From: Lindgomyces ingoldianus
Taxonomy: Eukaryota; Ascomycota; Dothideomycetes; Pleosporales; Lindgomycetaceae
NCBI RefSeq assembly: GCF_010093535.1
Contig: NW_022985167.1
Span: 1,624,962 to 1,688,961 of the forward strand
Length of the DNA: 64,000 nucleotides
Direction of reading: 5' to 3'
The notes below the pieces were generated by a model that was given only the letters and a program-made list of their open reading frames with translations, did not search any database and was not told the DNA's origin. Shown here one piece after another: positions 10,595 through 22,834 of the stretch. Within the stretch, counting starts at the first letter, position 1. Each line of letters opens with the position of its first letter. The translations under genes and the position numbers were made by a program.

Positions 10595-12520
10595 CTTCGC
10601 TGTTGTAGTTTACCTGAATTCCTGGACACTTAGGGCCGTCCGGAGCCTTTAGGTAAATTCGGAGCGGCATATCGTGCGACTAATATTGTGAGATGAGATT
10701 CTTCACCATTAATCAAATCTATTGTACTCGATCACGGTAGTATTTGACAAAGCCCCTAAATTCAAATCTAATGTTCGTGTTTTCATGTGATGTATCCAAT
10801 AACTATGAGAAGTGTTGGACTAGCCAACCACCACAAGCCTTGCAATCCTCATCACGGGATGACCTGTACGTTAACACAAAACACCCACCTGATCACCGCC
10901 TGACGAAGATCTTCCTCCCAAGTCCAAATTAGGTCGGCATATGCCTTTCGCCACCTAAGTAGCCGCCACAGTAGCGCAAAAGCAGGGAAGATATGAGACC
11001 GAAGTGCAGAATACTTAGAGAATGTATACGCGATTGTTCCATCTCTCTCGATCCTCCGCGACGATCCTTTCCGTTATGGAAAACACCAAACCATTCTATT
11101 TTTCATTTCCTATCCGTAGCAATAATTAGAGACGGGCTTGATAGTCTTTCAGCTGTGCTATCTCTGAACACGCGCATTTCGCTAGCGAGTTGGGAACCGC
11201 AATTTCCTGCGATGTAAATGGTTCCAAAGTATCGCATCGATGAGGCGCAGATATTGATGTAGGAAGGCCGGTGGAATTACAGCAACTGATATTGAAGAAG
11301 GGGAAGACTGGAGAAAGGATTAACGAGGTAGAGTTGGAGGATTATGAAAAGAGGTGGGATATGTAATCCCCTTGCGAAGAACAGTGAAGGAGGGAATTCG
11401 TGCGGACCAGGATCGAAAGGCCCTATTATTAGTTCTGTCGGGAGGATATTGGTGATATGCATATGAGCCCGGCTCTTACCGAGGGTGAAGGAATTTCGGC
11501 GAAGTCATTGTTGGATAATACGTGTGTGGATATTTATATCGAGGGTGTTCTCATCACCATCGTTAGTAGGGAGTCTGCCAAACATGACTTGGCTATGGAC
11601 ACGGATGATATTAGTTTAAGCCTCTCTCCTTCCCATCGCCTCGTTCAAAAAGCTAATATCACATCCATACGCTCTTCAGACCATAACGAGAGGCTATCCC
11701 TCAAAAAACAGTCTCCGCATCCCCATGCCTCCATACAAATGTCACTGCCCCCATTCGTTGACAAGCATGATCTCTGCTACTACGCCTTAGACTTAGTACT
11801 CCAGTACTGGACCTGTTAAAACCACGGAAAAATCGTTTCCTCTCCCTACCTCATGGGCGAGATTCTCTCTTTCTACTGTTTCTTCCTTCGCTCAGCCTCG
11901 GGCTCCGATGACGAATGCTGAAACTATGAGGCCATAAGTGGGAACTTTGCACCCTATTCAGAGCTAGACCCAGGGGTTTCGGCGCGCTTGAGATTTTCGG
12001 AGGATATCCGTCTCTAATGTTTTTTGGTCTAAAAGTCGTATCAGTATTAGAAGAAAGGCGTTGTGGTAATTCCGAGAATTGCTACGCATCCGATGACGCT
12101 AGATTAGTGTAGGTGCTTGTCACCCGATTGAAGATGCGGCTACGCTTAGGATTAAATTCTCCCCACAATTGTATCGCGGCAGCATCAAAAGGATCTTGGC
12201 ATTGTAATAAAGGTTGACGAACCTGAGAGGTACGAAAAATGCTCCACTCAGTGTTGAGCTTAGGGAAATATTTCAGAGAGATATGGGTTTCAGGGCCAAC
12301 GAGGAATAAGATATATGAAGTGTAGAGGGGGCAGGGAAGGATGATTATTGGAAGAGCTGAATGTGTATGGCATATAGACGGATGCTGAAAAGAAGGTAAA
12401 GCACTTAGGGACTAGTGTGGATGGTAGGAAGGCAAAAATTCAGGACGAGATGACGGAATCGTTTTATATATACAACTAAGTGATCAGATGCGCTTCCAAT
12501 CTCCTCTTTTCTCAAAACTT
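10595..12520. other. Gene-free spacer
   Basis: This is the intergenic region between two convergent genes. A 120-codon plus-strand frame at 11457-11819 has no recognisable domain and biased Ser/His composition, so I did not call it. No repeats were noticed. Confidence 0.5.
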
Positions 12521-13655
12521 TTAGGTTGCTGAAAGCGCATTTAAGAACGCCGTATACGAAGGCTTCTTGTTATAGCTATTATCCCATAATAACGCAGCAC
12601 CTTCTCCTGAAAACGTATTCGGCACCCAAGAGTATTTATCGCTAACGCCCCAGAGTGTGATTCCCACACACCTTTCCACGTTAATACAACTCTTAACAAC
12701 CCTAGTATAGGCATCTGCTTGTGCCTGTAACTTCGCAGTTGTAGTGGGGGTATTCATGCGAATATCCAATTCGGTGTACGCAACATCGACACCCAAATCC
12801 GCAAACCCCTTCAAAACACCGGTCAGAACGTCAACGGATGGAGTGGATACGCTTTGAGTCTTAGTTGTCTCAGATACGAGATGTCCCTGTAGCCCAACGC
12901 CGTCGATCTTGACACCCCAGGATTGAACGAGCTTGACGATGCGGAGCGCACCTTCGTATTTCTTCTCTCCGTATTCGAGATTGTAATCGTTGTAGTAGAG
13001 TTTTGCAGCTGGGTCAGCAGCTGCCGCGAGGCGGAAGGCGATCGGGAGGTAGCTTTCACCGATGACTTTAAGAAAGACGTTATCGCGGTACGTGCCGTCC
13101 TCATTTAGGGCTGGAAATTTCCCATTAGTCTATCTTCTACTCTGGAGGTTCTATATCTTGATTATAATCAGCTAGGGAAATCTTACCTTCGTTAACAACA
13201 TCCCAATGTGTACATTTCCCTTTATACCTCCCCATTACCGTATTGATATGGTTCGTCATAACCTGCATTAACGTAGTATTACTACTGATCGACGACACCC
13301 AACTCGGTAGCTGCGAATACCAGACTAGCGTATGGCAGCGCATCTGCTTTCCATTCTGCGTGGCAAAGTTGGCAACCTGGTCGGCGCCGGAGAAAGAGAA
13401 CGAGCCCTTGCTGGCCTCAGTGGCGTCCCATTTCATCGCATTCTCGGGCGTGATGGAGCCGAATTCGGCTTTATTCTTGATAATGTTTGATTCTGAGGTG
13501 TCCGAGCGGATGGTGAGGGATGTACCGATGTAGGAGCGGTTCCGGGCGCGCATGGCGGCGTCAAGGCCCGTAGCTTGTCGGACTTCATTCCAGATTGGAT
13601 TTGCAGTGATGGTGCTCGTGAGAACGAGGGCGGTGGTGATGGCCGTGAACTTCAT
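12521..13655 (-). CDS. Secreted endo-1,4-beta-xylanase, glycoside hydrolase family 10
   Basis: Exons are 13187-13655 and 12521-13110, with a 76-bp GTAAGA..CAG intron at 13111-13186. The product has 352 residues. A signal peptide (MKFTAITTALVLTSTITA) is followed directly by the GH10 barrel. Visible marks are ITPENAMKWD (about 70), the acid/base glutamate in WDVVNEA (Glu156), and the nucleophile glutamate in YTELDIR (Glu270). GITLWGVSDKYSW near the C-terminus is also typical. The intron falls right after Glu156, so splicing is essential. There is no carbohydrate-binding module. It cuts internal beta-1,4 bonds in xylan outside the cell. Length and motifs fit a complete, active fungal GH10 enzyme. 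Confidence 0.95.
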
Positions 13656-14449
13656 CTTGAACTGAGCAGAACTTCTTCGTTCAATGGTTGGCTAGATCCG
13701 CGGCGGAGGCCTGGTTTTGAACCAGACTTCAACGGAACGGTGGTGATCCCTATATATTCGAGCCGCATCCTCCAGTCTCTCCACACCAAACCCGGGTTAA
13801 CAACAGCCTCTCCCAAATAGCCGTCTTGACTTACGCATTCTAATTGACTCTCCTCTATCCCAACCCTCTTGTCCCTTGCGGCTATTCTCAAATCCACGTG
13901 CAGCATTTAGAGAAATTGGAGATCAGATTGGCGAAAGTGAGCCGTCATTTGGAACACTTACTGAAGATTGTCATCGCATATCTATCATCACAGGATTCGA
14001 TATATTCCCGGGATTCCGGACCTCCGGAACTGGTGGTGATTGGGTGTAAGGCAGTTTAGCCGTTTTCCCATGTTGGAGCTTGGCGGAGTGCTCAGCTTTC
14101 CCCGTCATCAGTCTCGATCTATTGGGGTATGGAAGGGAATTAGTGCAGGAACAGGTGATGGTAATTTAGAAAAGTGAAATCGAAGGAGAGTTAGATGCTT
14201 ATGTGTTAGACCGAAAGCTAGTTCTCAGTAATTTCTATCCGGGGATTCCCTCTTCGGGTTTAGTACAGTCCATCGCTTATCCATATCAGGCATCGCTCCT
14301 CGCTCTATCAACCAGCCGCTTTTAACGTCTATAAAACGATCTCCCCTCCCTACGGAGGTGCCTTTCAAAAGCACTTGTCCCACAAGGGTTTGACGCCACC
14401 AAAGCTACTACTCTTGGCTGCCGATCGTTCAGCTGACTTGGCCTCAGAA
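13656..14449. other. Promoter region of the GH10 gene and spacer
   Basis: No gene is seen. A TATA-like TATATATTCG on the plus strand near 13750 lies about 95 bp upstream of the xylanase start, and a XlnR-type site is listed separately. Confidence 0.45.
14055..14061 (-). promoter_or_regulatory. Candidate XlnR/Xyr1 binding site (GGCTAAA)
   Basis: The minus strand reads GGCTAAA about 400 bp upstream of the xylanase ATG. This is the classical recognition sequence of the xylanolytic activator XlnR/Xyr1. A 7-bp site can occur by chance, so its position before a GH10 gene is the main support. Confidence 0.35.
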
Positions 14450-15200
14450 ACTCATTCAATCTACTAAAAATCGTCACTATTGTGGCTCTAAATGCTGATA
14501 TTGCTACTTGCGCCTTTATTGTTGCCTTCACGTCTCTTTTTGGAGGCAAGACGACCTCTGAGATTGCTAAAAAGACGGGTATTTCAGCACGTATGATAAA
14601 TTCAATCAACGCGCGAGTGATTGAACCAGGACTTAACTCTAATAATCTTCCCGTTAAAATCCGTTACCAATGCCAATAAAATGCCCCTCGTTCTAGTAGG
14701 TTAGTTAAGTGGATAGAAAAAGTTTGTAATTCTATTATTTAAAAGTAGAAACTAATAGATATGGATAAGAGAAAGCATGCGCTAGTATTGCTGGTTCTAT
14801 TGGTTAAGAAGGGTTTGATATATCTGCTCCAACAGTCTAGCAAGTGCTTAAGAAAGTAGAATTTGGGAAGATAAAGCCTACAAGGGAGCCTAGGTTAATA
14901 GAAAGAAAAAATAGACTGAAGTAGTATTCAGATTATAACAAATTAGATAATAGAAGAGTTTAAGGATCTAATCTAATCTAATAAGACGCCTATAATTCTT
15001 CTCTATTATTAGAGAGGCTATTAAATCGAGTGGCAGGTAGATAAGGCATTTTATACATTGGTATATTTACGAGAGGTGGAAAGGCTACTCTAAGTTTATG
15101 TCTAGGGCTACATCTCTTGTAATAAGAAGGGCCTTGTTACTGCTAGAGCCTTAAAACAAAGTAGAAGAAAGAAAAGGCCATAAAGGACATTAAGGCTTGA
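14450..15200 (+). mobile_element. Decayed Tc1/mariner-type transposon (RIP-like)
   Basis: Around 14482-14660 the frame codes a helix-turn-helix segment, GGKTTSEIAKKTGISARMIN, like the N-terminal domain of fungal Tc1/mariner transposases. Farther on, in shifting frames full of TAA/TAG, fragments keep transposase order: a stretch like SAPTV..VLKKVEFGKIKPTRE (about 14825-14895), SDKTPII where WSDET is expected (about 14975), and RWKG followed by a phenylalanine-rich match (about 15075). AT-richness and dense stops fit repeat-induced point mutation. Terminal repeats were not defined, so the ends are approximate. The element cannot code an active enzyme. Confidence 0.7.
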
Positions 15201-15427
15201 AATTAGCCGTAGCACTGCTTTTAACTCTCCGATAAAAACGCCTAAGGAACATATCGCGCTGGCATCGATACTTCGGCCGTTTTGGAGCAGATAGTGTAGG
15301 CGCAAGCATAGGTACTTTAGCTTCAGCTGCTCTAGCACCCGACGTACGAGATTCGAGGGCACTGAACATTTTCATTTACGCAGAATGCATTCAGGCCCAC
15401 CGAAGATTGAGTCAAGATTTTTAGTTT

Positions 15428-15840
15428 ATGCAAACCTTGTCCGAAGCTGAACGCAGCTACATCGTGAAGCAAGCGAATAAAACACGCACGACCTTCAAAG
15501 CGAACAAGATGCCGATTCCAACATTCTGTGATGAGTTCGACAACATCCCTTTAGGCCGTTCTCTCTCCCTCTCTATGGAAGGATTCCTTAGCTGACTATC
15601 GAACGTATGAAGATTGGAGACAAGAGGTGGTGGGAGAAGCTCAATTCATTCTTTCCAAAATCCATCAAAAGTACACCAGCGGGCAGTACTCCAGTAACGA
15701 AAACGACGTGGATCAAACTATACGGGAACTCCGAACTCTGTTCTACACCTTAAGGCGATCACACATGCCATTGTAGAAGAGGAGCAACGAACGGGCCCTC
15801 TCTTCCACAATGACTAGCTACTGAGGTCGCTTACCTTGCA
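15428..15840 (+). pseudogene. Decayed gene of unknown family
   Basis: An ATG at 15428 opens a 55-codon frame (MQTLSEAERSYIVKQANK..). After its stop the next frame continues smoothly with WKDSLADYRTYEDWRQEVV.. to about 15775, and then a third frame with THAIVEEEQRTGPLFHND. The composition is protein-like in each piece and frame changes occur twice, so a frameshifted relic is more likely than an intact gene. Unrecognised introns remain possible. No domain is recognised. Confidence 0.35.
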
Positions 15841-16175
15841 AGATTCTCGCCTTGACAAGCTCAGGCCTCGCCTGAGCCTCTAGTGGATACGCAGCGATGT
15901 GTGCGTAGGCTGAGGTAAAATACCATTGAATGTGGATTATTACATTAGAATTGTTGGAAGTTCTCTTCCATCAAGCTATCAAACCACGCTGTTCTACTCG
16001 AGCCACGTGGCCCTCACATTCCGCTATCAAAGCTACCTTGGCGAGAAGCTTCTGAGTCTCACCCTCTCGAGTCTTTGAATCTTCGATGGTTTTTGTTCCG
16101 GCATGGATGGCACGCAGAATCATATTTCCAATATGTCATTGCAGCTGCTATTGCAGTATCGCGCGGTCAAGACAC
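15841..16175. other. Short spacer
   Basis: No coding or repeat signal was seen between the relic and the 3' end of the 1215-residue gene. Confidence 0.5.
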
Positions 16176-19100
16176 TCAAAACTGCTTTCCAAAAGGAACC
16201 CAGAATGCCGCAAACAGTGCCAATAGAGTCAATATCGGGACTGACGAATTTTGCCAGTCCCCAGGATGTGTCGCAAGCCAATACGCCCAGAAGCCTAGCG
16301 CGGCAAACACTGGCACTAAATGATACACCGCCAGGAACGCAAAAGACAAGGCGTAATCAGCCTCAAGGCCCCAAGCGAGGGTCCCCACATCATCAGAGTC
16401 CACATTGAATCTGCTTTTCTTCTTCGGTATGCAACGAACTCTGTCAGACCGGTAAGGTAGCCTGATGCAATCGTGCCATGGGCTTAGCCGCGACCAGATG
16501 CAGTATTGCGGGTCGCACGCCTTCAGGCATATAGCGAAAGTTTTGGGGTTTATGAGCGGATTTTTCCCCGGGCGGGGCGCGTAGTCGTAATCGTGCTCGA
16601 AACCGTGGTAGTCGGGAAGATCATCACCTTGGGAGATGACGCGGTTGGCGTCAAATTTCTCGAACTGTGATCTTGTATTAGAACTGATTTGAGTGGGTAT
16701 ACGGAGGAGCAATAAGAAGAAATTTGAGAAGACAGACTTTGACAAATCTACAAAACTGGAAACGGAATGGAGACAGAAGCATCCTAAGCCAGCCACGGTG
16801 CTTCTTATATCGGGCTTTAAGCTCCTGGAAAAATGTTGGGTCGTTGATGAGGCTAGAAACGGTAATTTGTTCAAGCTCTAGGGACCAACGGTTGCCCTGA
16901 ATACCAAAGAGTATCCAAGCAGATGTTACTGGAACGGACTGTGGAGGGTTGTTTGGTGTTTGGCATTGGATTTGCGGTGGAGCATTATTGCTCGACCCGC
17001 TAGGCACAGAAGCGGTATTTTGCCTTCCACTTCCAGCGCTTGGCGTTGCGGAGTCTGGGGTCAATGAGTTTCCAGGAGTGTATCGTTCACTAGCTTTCGA
17101 CGGCTTTGATCCAGCGGGCGAATTGCCGGGGGCTTTCTTGGGCAATGACGAGATGACCTGAAAATTCCCAGGTATTGCAAGTGATAACGAATTCCAAGAT
17201 ATCCTCCAGTATTTAGGCGAAAATAGTTTCACGTTCAGTTCCTTGGCTTTGGCACACGCCGTCCCACACGCCCCAGATGCTTCGATATTCTGCTGCATGT
17301 CATTTGGGAGGCCACACAACAGTGTCGCAATTGCGCTATGCATGAAAGGATGGGCGCTTTCCTGTACCTCTGGATTGCAATAGCGACAGTGGCAACGTGG
17401 TGGATGATCAGGCATTTTGTCTAGAGCCTCCTGCAGAATATTTGCGTGTGCTTCCGATACAATGCGATATAGAGGCTGTTCACAATACTAAACAGTTCTC
17501 AGCAAATTTATGACAGTCTTAGAATGATAGCAGATACTTACTTTCCATTCCAGACGCCGCGTACCAGGCTGCGGGTTGGGTATTCGAGGTCCCATTGGCC
17601 ACCAGTCCCACTCGAGTACTATACGATCTTCTGCAAAGCCCTTCAGTTTGTTGATAACTGACGTATTGTGTACCGAGGATAGTTTGGCGAGGCTCTTGGG
17701 GACTGTCTCAATAATCTCGCGAAGCGAGGTCGGTAAAGATAGCAATCTGATACTCAGTGCCAGCTTGCGGAACGCAACGCTCTGTTGCAGGAACTCGTTG
17801 TTCAGAAGCTGCACCATTTCCTGGTATTTATTTTCAGCTCCTTGGCTTTCTCCTACTCTTCCTATATGCTCACCATCAGGGCTGTTGCGCAGCTCGGTGT
17901 GGTTGTGATCATGCTGTTGCTGTTCAGCGAGCCAATTTGTCAAGGAGCTGGAGTCGTTTTGTGACAGTGCTCGTTCTTTTGCCTCGACGTGATTGGGTGC
18001 TTCTGTTATAGTGATATTGTTAATAGTAACATTGATAATGGTCTTGATGTTCGATCTTTTCCGGAAATCCTGGATAATTGCTCGATCCGTCTCACGCTCC
18101 GCTTCCTCACCAAGGTCTTTGAAGTACAATATCAGGATACGGGAGTATTTTGTCACAAAGACTTCCTCCCCAAGCTCGGCGATTGCAGCCCTATGAAGTT
18201 CGTGCAGCTCGGGGTCATACGCAAAAGCTTTGGCGAATCGCCTCACGTTGAGATCTCCTGGCTCGTCTTGACCTAGGCAGTCGGAGAATGCAGCAGCAGC
18301 ACTACCGCTAATGGTTTTCCCCGAATAGCCATCGCCTTCTTGATCCAAAGCTCGCTCTTTACCCTTGGCCGTTGGCTTCTTTGTGGATGCTTTTGGCGAG
18401 TGTACGAATTCTCGGAACCTGGATCGAAGATTGTCGAAAGCATTACTTTCAACAAGAAAATCTCTGGCGATGACGAGATCTTGAAAGGTGTGGTCATCTT
18501 CGACGTTATCGTCGCCTTCGTCATCAGAGCTATCTTCTTTTTCAAATTTTGCCTTCGACGTCGAATCGAGTGGGGGTAAGGCTGGCGCCGCTGCGCTGTT
18601 CCAAAACCTCTCCAAAATGGATTCCGCGAGGTGTCTCGCCTTGACTGCAACGAGTCGAGCAGCTAGGAAATCAATTCGATCACGAGCCTCTTCTTTTAGG
18701 TTTTCTGCGTATAATTTGAGGAGTCGCCGAAAGTTGTTCACGAATCGATCAGGACCGATATCGCCTTCAATGGCTGTTTTATACAGTGGCTGTAATACCT
18801 CATCGTCTCGTAATATGAGCTGTAGCTCCCGAGTCGCATTCGCTATCTGGGTTGTGGAGTATCCACTCGCTTTCGAGAGATCCGTCGCTGAGGACGCTAG
18901 CGATGCAATCGAAAAGATAGACCCTTCATTTGATGATGCTACAGAGGACTTATTGTCGGCTCCGGAGAAGCGTTTCAAAGGATCCCATAGTCTATCTTCG
19001 TCGGGTTGGTAAATGCCAGACCCACTACTTGATGATGCTAAGGAAGAGTTATTTTCATCGAAGTCTATCAAGGGATTTGGCATGGCAATTTCCTCGGGCT

Positions 19101-19950
19101 GGTCAATACTAAGCTGCGCTTCAACTTCGGGAGGCTGGTCGACTTCCAGGTCTGTTTCATCTTCGTGAAAGGGCTTGGTAGTGGTACCATCCCCTACCGG
19201 AGAAAAATCGAAGTCGCCTCGAAGCCCGCGCAAATCTGGTAATGATGGACATTGTGATTCCACCTCTTTCTGCGATGACGGTTTTCTAACCTCCACTGGA
19301 AACCGGTTTGCACTACGGCGCTGGGCCGCGAGGTCTCGCTCATAGAGATTGCCCTGTTTAAACCTAATAGCACTCGCCTCGCCAAGGATCTTGGACGGTG
19401 GGCTAGAAGCCCTGGGCCAGTCGATGATTTCGCCAGACCGTGGTCGTGGCTTCGCCTCAGTTTGTTCTACTTTGACCGAACATGCTCTTTGAGGCGTACG
19501 GGAAGCAATGTAGTACGTTCTATCCATTGCAACGAACAGATTCCGGCTTCGATGACGGAGACTGCGTTCAATAGCTTTGAGCAGTCCGCGAACCTGCTGA
19601 TATTCCTCCGGAATCTCGACCCGAACCAGTTTGTGGTCTTCTTCAACTGTACTATATATTTCTCCGTCCACTCTTTGATATATATATCGAGCCACTTCTT
19701 GAGCTAAGCGATGACCTTGCTCGCATAATTGCTCATGAGATCGATGAACCTCGTAAGGATTGTGACAATACGCACACTTTCGAGCGTGCATCTCGAAGTC
19801 ATACGCCGCCCAACTTTCTGCAGAATCGAGAGGTCGTGACACCGCGCTGACGGGATCTTTGAGGAAACCCACAGCCCGCCCTTTATTCGAGGAAGACGAT
19901 TTCGAGTGGGCGACGGCCGGCATTACGCTCACCCTGCTTAGGGAAGGCAT
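16176..19950 (-). CDS. Large multidomain fungal protein with tandem helical repeats and a membrane tail, function unknown
   Basis: Exons are 17542-19950, 16738-17487 and 16176-16664 (introns of 54 and 73 bp, both phase 0), giving 1215 residues. The first ATG in good context is at 19950. Regions in order: a Cys/His cluster CAYCHNPYEVHRSHEQLC (about 58-75) in a conserved N-terminal segment; acidic, Ser-rich linkers; two related helical segments of about 70 residues (about 372-445 and 568-633) sharing the plan LxPLYxxAI..F..NFRRLLKLYxxxLxEEA; a second Cys/His cluster CHCRYC (about 835); a region with RYKKHRGWLR; then, after the last intron, FEKFDANRV and a C-terminus with two predicted membrane helices. 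The last part matches a domain I know from many Leotiomycete and Sordariomycete proteins of unknown role. A membrane-anchored scaffold is a guess. Confidence 0.82.
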
Positions 19951-21955
19951 GGTGTTCGGGGATGGATGTCGAATATCTCTCCTGGGGCTTTCATGAGGCA
20001 AGCGTTCCTCAGAGCCAGCTGGAACTTATGGCACAGGGTATTTCCGTAGCGTCGAAAGAGGAGTGAAGTGTAGATTCCCTGTGAATGTTCAGCCTGGTCG
20101 GGTCGGGCGAAACGGTTAGGCTGAAGCTTGGCTGCATGTATCACAGTATGCACATCGCATTCGGATAGTTAAGCGAGACCTCTGCAGATTCTGACGCTGT
20201 TTGTAGAATAACTAGCAAAGACTAGAATATGATATATGGGATAGAGATCCGATTTTAGCTGACTTTTTAACCTTTGGATCTATGAGATGGAATATTCCGT
20301 GATGAAAGATAGTCTCATGGCTCGCCAACCATTCTGTGACTCGCATGGTGATTACTACACTCTAGCAGGCCTATAATAGGGAAGCGAATGGTGGGTGGCA
20401 TGTATGGATAATGCTCGGGAAAGCGTTAAACGTTGCCTAGAGCATGTGGAAGGCGGTGAACGGCTTTGGTGGCATCCTTGAAGCTACGATGCTTGCTCAT
20501 CGACGTAGGTCAGAGCATCACGAGATGTCTCCATTCGAAAAGTGTTGGGAGGTCTGGAGACCGTTCTGGAGTGAAGTTAGAGTTGGAGTAGCGGGCCGAA
20601 TGAGGAAAACGTATTCCTATTGCGCTAACTATGTGTCAGCATGGGACACTACGATATCGCACCGGAGTTGCTGCCGTATCACACTCGACTAACACTAAAC
20701 AAAACGCTGGGGCTCTTTCGAAGATAAGAAGTATGCATCTTCATTCTACAACCGGCCTCTGTGGCATGCGTCGAGGTCGTCACCGCTCACCATTAACCCG
20801 TCCGATACACAACCACTATAAAGCAATCCTCGAAGCGGAATCTACCAGTAATGTATAAATCAAGCAAGGGCTTATTTGATTTCATTATAGTCAGCGCACG
20901 ACAGTAACTAAGAGCTTATTTAATTTATAAACTTTAAGCAAATTAAATAATAGTTAAGTTATAACTTGTAACAATAGTGTAGCACAATACTATAATAAAC
21001 AAGCTACCCGGCAACCTTTGTAGATGTATAACATATAGTCTTAGTACTAGGTTTTAGGGTGTATAGACTTCTTCTACTTAGGCACTTTTCTACCCTACGT
21101 CTTCGTATTCTTAAATTCAACTTCTCTACTCAACTTCACTTCACCAAGTCTACGTTTCGAGCCATGAGAATTGTATTGGATTCACGTAAGAGCCCTCAGA
21201 CATTCCAGTCTTCGTCGTCCGTAGTTTAGGCTTTCCGTGTTTCATTCGTAACAATAGGGTGCAAGTAAAGACAGTTGGTTAATAGAGTGGGAGAAAATGC
21301 GTATGTTAGGCTTCTCTAAGTAGGGAGAAGGCGATATTCTAGCGAGGGAGGTAGAGCGGAGGAAGCGTTGATAATATATTGACAGAATGGATATGGGTCC
21401 ATTTTTGGGCTTGTTTAGTTGTTATGAATTTGAGGTAGCGTGAAACGAGCCAGGATAGGCGGTGCAGGAACTAGGGAAGAAAATCTGACGGGGCGTGCGG
21501 GGTTGTAAGTGACTCCGAAAGTGGCGACAGAAAACCTCCAAAACCGGAGTCGAAAGTCCCCAGACATATAGTTACCGTGGTAAACTTATTTGGATAGGGT
21601 ATTCGAGGGAGCATCGTGAAATACATTGGCGGGATGGAATTGGTCTCGATAGCAAGGGAAATCAATTCATCGAGTTAAACTCTGAGGTGAGAAGCGTAGG
21701 AATGGAGAGAGAAAGTCTAATGCTTAGCGTTTCCTTGAGTGGCCGTGTCTGGAGCAGTCTAAACATTAAGCTATAGAATTTGCACTAGATACTGAGCTCA
21801 AAGCGCTATTGGGGAACTGGCCTTTGTACTAGGCAAGGTTCCTGGAAATGAAGCCAGTACGGGATTTGACGCCAACGAGTGGGGTTGATAGCTCGAAACT
21901 GGAAAAATTCCCCTGAGGATTCTAAGTTATCAGGGGAATAAGGGTGGGAGTATCC
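19951..21955. other. Gene-free spacer with AT-rich segment
   Basis: No gene is supported. From about 20870 to 21120 the DNA is strongly AT-rich with runs of TTAATTTA type, consistent with an old mutated repeat, though no family could be named. Confidence 0.45.
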
Positions 21956-22834
21956 TCAAGATTCCTCATCCAACAAATCATTCCATATCTCCCTCTTCTC
22001 TTCCCACTCATCATCATCAAGTATGCCTCTGAACCTAATCTCCTCAATCAAAGAATTCGAAGGGTCTAGTATCAAGCGTCCTTCATCCTTGGCATCATCT
22101 CTGGAGTCGCTATCGAGGACTTCCCCTTCACTCCGGCCACTCCCCCCGCTGCTTCGGACTCTCTCTTCCTCTAGAGTATCTATGAGTTTCTCTCCAGCTG
22201 CCTCCAGCTCCGCGACCCGCTCTACAGCGGCAGAAAGTGCCTCAAGAAGTAGTTCTTCCTTATTTGTCTTCCTTCCAATGAGTGATTTTAAGTGCAGGTT
22301 CCTCTGGTGTACCTTTTCTTTGGCACGATCGGATTTCTTCAACTGCAGGATGGTACGATCTGCTTCATTAACGTCGTTGACGAGCTTGTCATGCTTTGTG
22401 ACAACATCGCGGTACTTTGCAAGAAGTGACTTCTCAGTGATGACGGCAAAGTCAGCTCGTTCCTCAAGATCCTCGTTCAAGGCTGTGGGGTTAGCGATTT
22501 CTTGGTCAACTCTCTCGAGTCGTCCTGCATTGTCCAGATTTTTTTCTTGCTGTTTGGCAAGTGTGCACCAGTGATTGCGGTCGAGGCGGAGGCGAGTGAT
22601 GATGCTTTTAGCGCTGCCTAGATCAGATTCAAGGCACGCGCGGGACATGGGTGATGGAGCATTCGTTTGTTCTTCTAGTATGGAGGTAAAATGATCGCTA
22701 TTAACGCTGCTAGTGGGAGAGGCAGATCCATTGTGAGTTGGGGCTCTTGAATGTGAATGGCGTCGAACAAAGGTTCTCGGGGGTGGGGGCATTCCTTGTG
22801 AGAAGGAATGACTGCGGGTCCGCTTGGTTTCCAT
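21956..22834 (-). CDS. Coiled-coil protein, function unknown
   Basis: The 292-residue single-exon frame starts at ATG 22834. The N-terminal 75 residues are Ser/Pro/Arg-rich and likely disordered. Residues about 80-230 are rich in Glu, Lys, Leu and Ala in heptad-like order (SLLAKYRDVVTKHDKLV, LLLEALSAAVERVAELE), so a long coiled coil is likely. The acidic C-terminus ends WNDLLDEES. There is no signal peptide or membrane segment. The composition is protein-like along the whole length and the other strand is worse, which supports a real gene. No family is recognised. A cytoskeletal or scaffold role is only a guess. Confidence 0.7.
   Translation of the reverse strand: METKRTRSHSFSQGMPPPPRTFVRRHSHSRAPTHNGSASPTSSVNSDHFTSILEEQTNAPSPMSRACLESDLGSAKSIITRLRLDRNHWCTLAKQQEKNLDNAGRLERVDQEIANPTALNEDLEERADFAVITEKSLLAKYRDVVTKHDKLVNDVNEADRTILQLKKSDRAKEKVHQRNLHLKSLIGRKTNKEELLLEALSAAVERVAELEAAGEKLIDTLEEERVRSSGGSGRSEGEVLDSDSRDDAKDEGRLILDPSNSLIEEIRFRGILDDDEWEEKREIWNDLLDEES

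Noticed and set aside
11457..11819. 120-residue plus-strand frame
   Set aside because: Low-complexity Ser/His-rich sequence, no domain, no conserved-looking segment.
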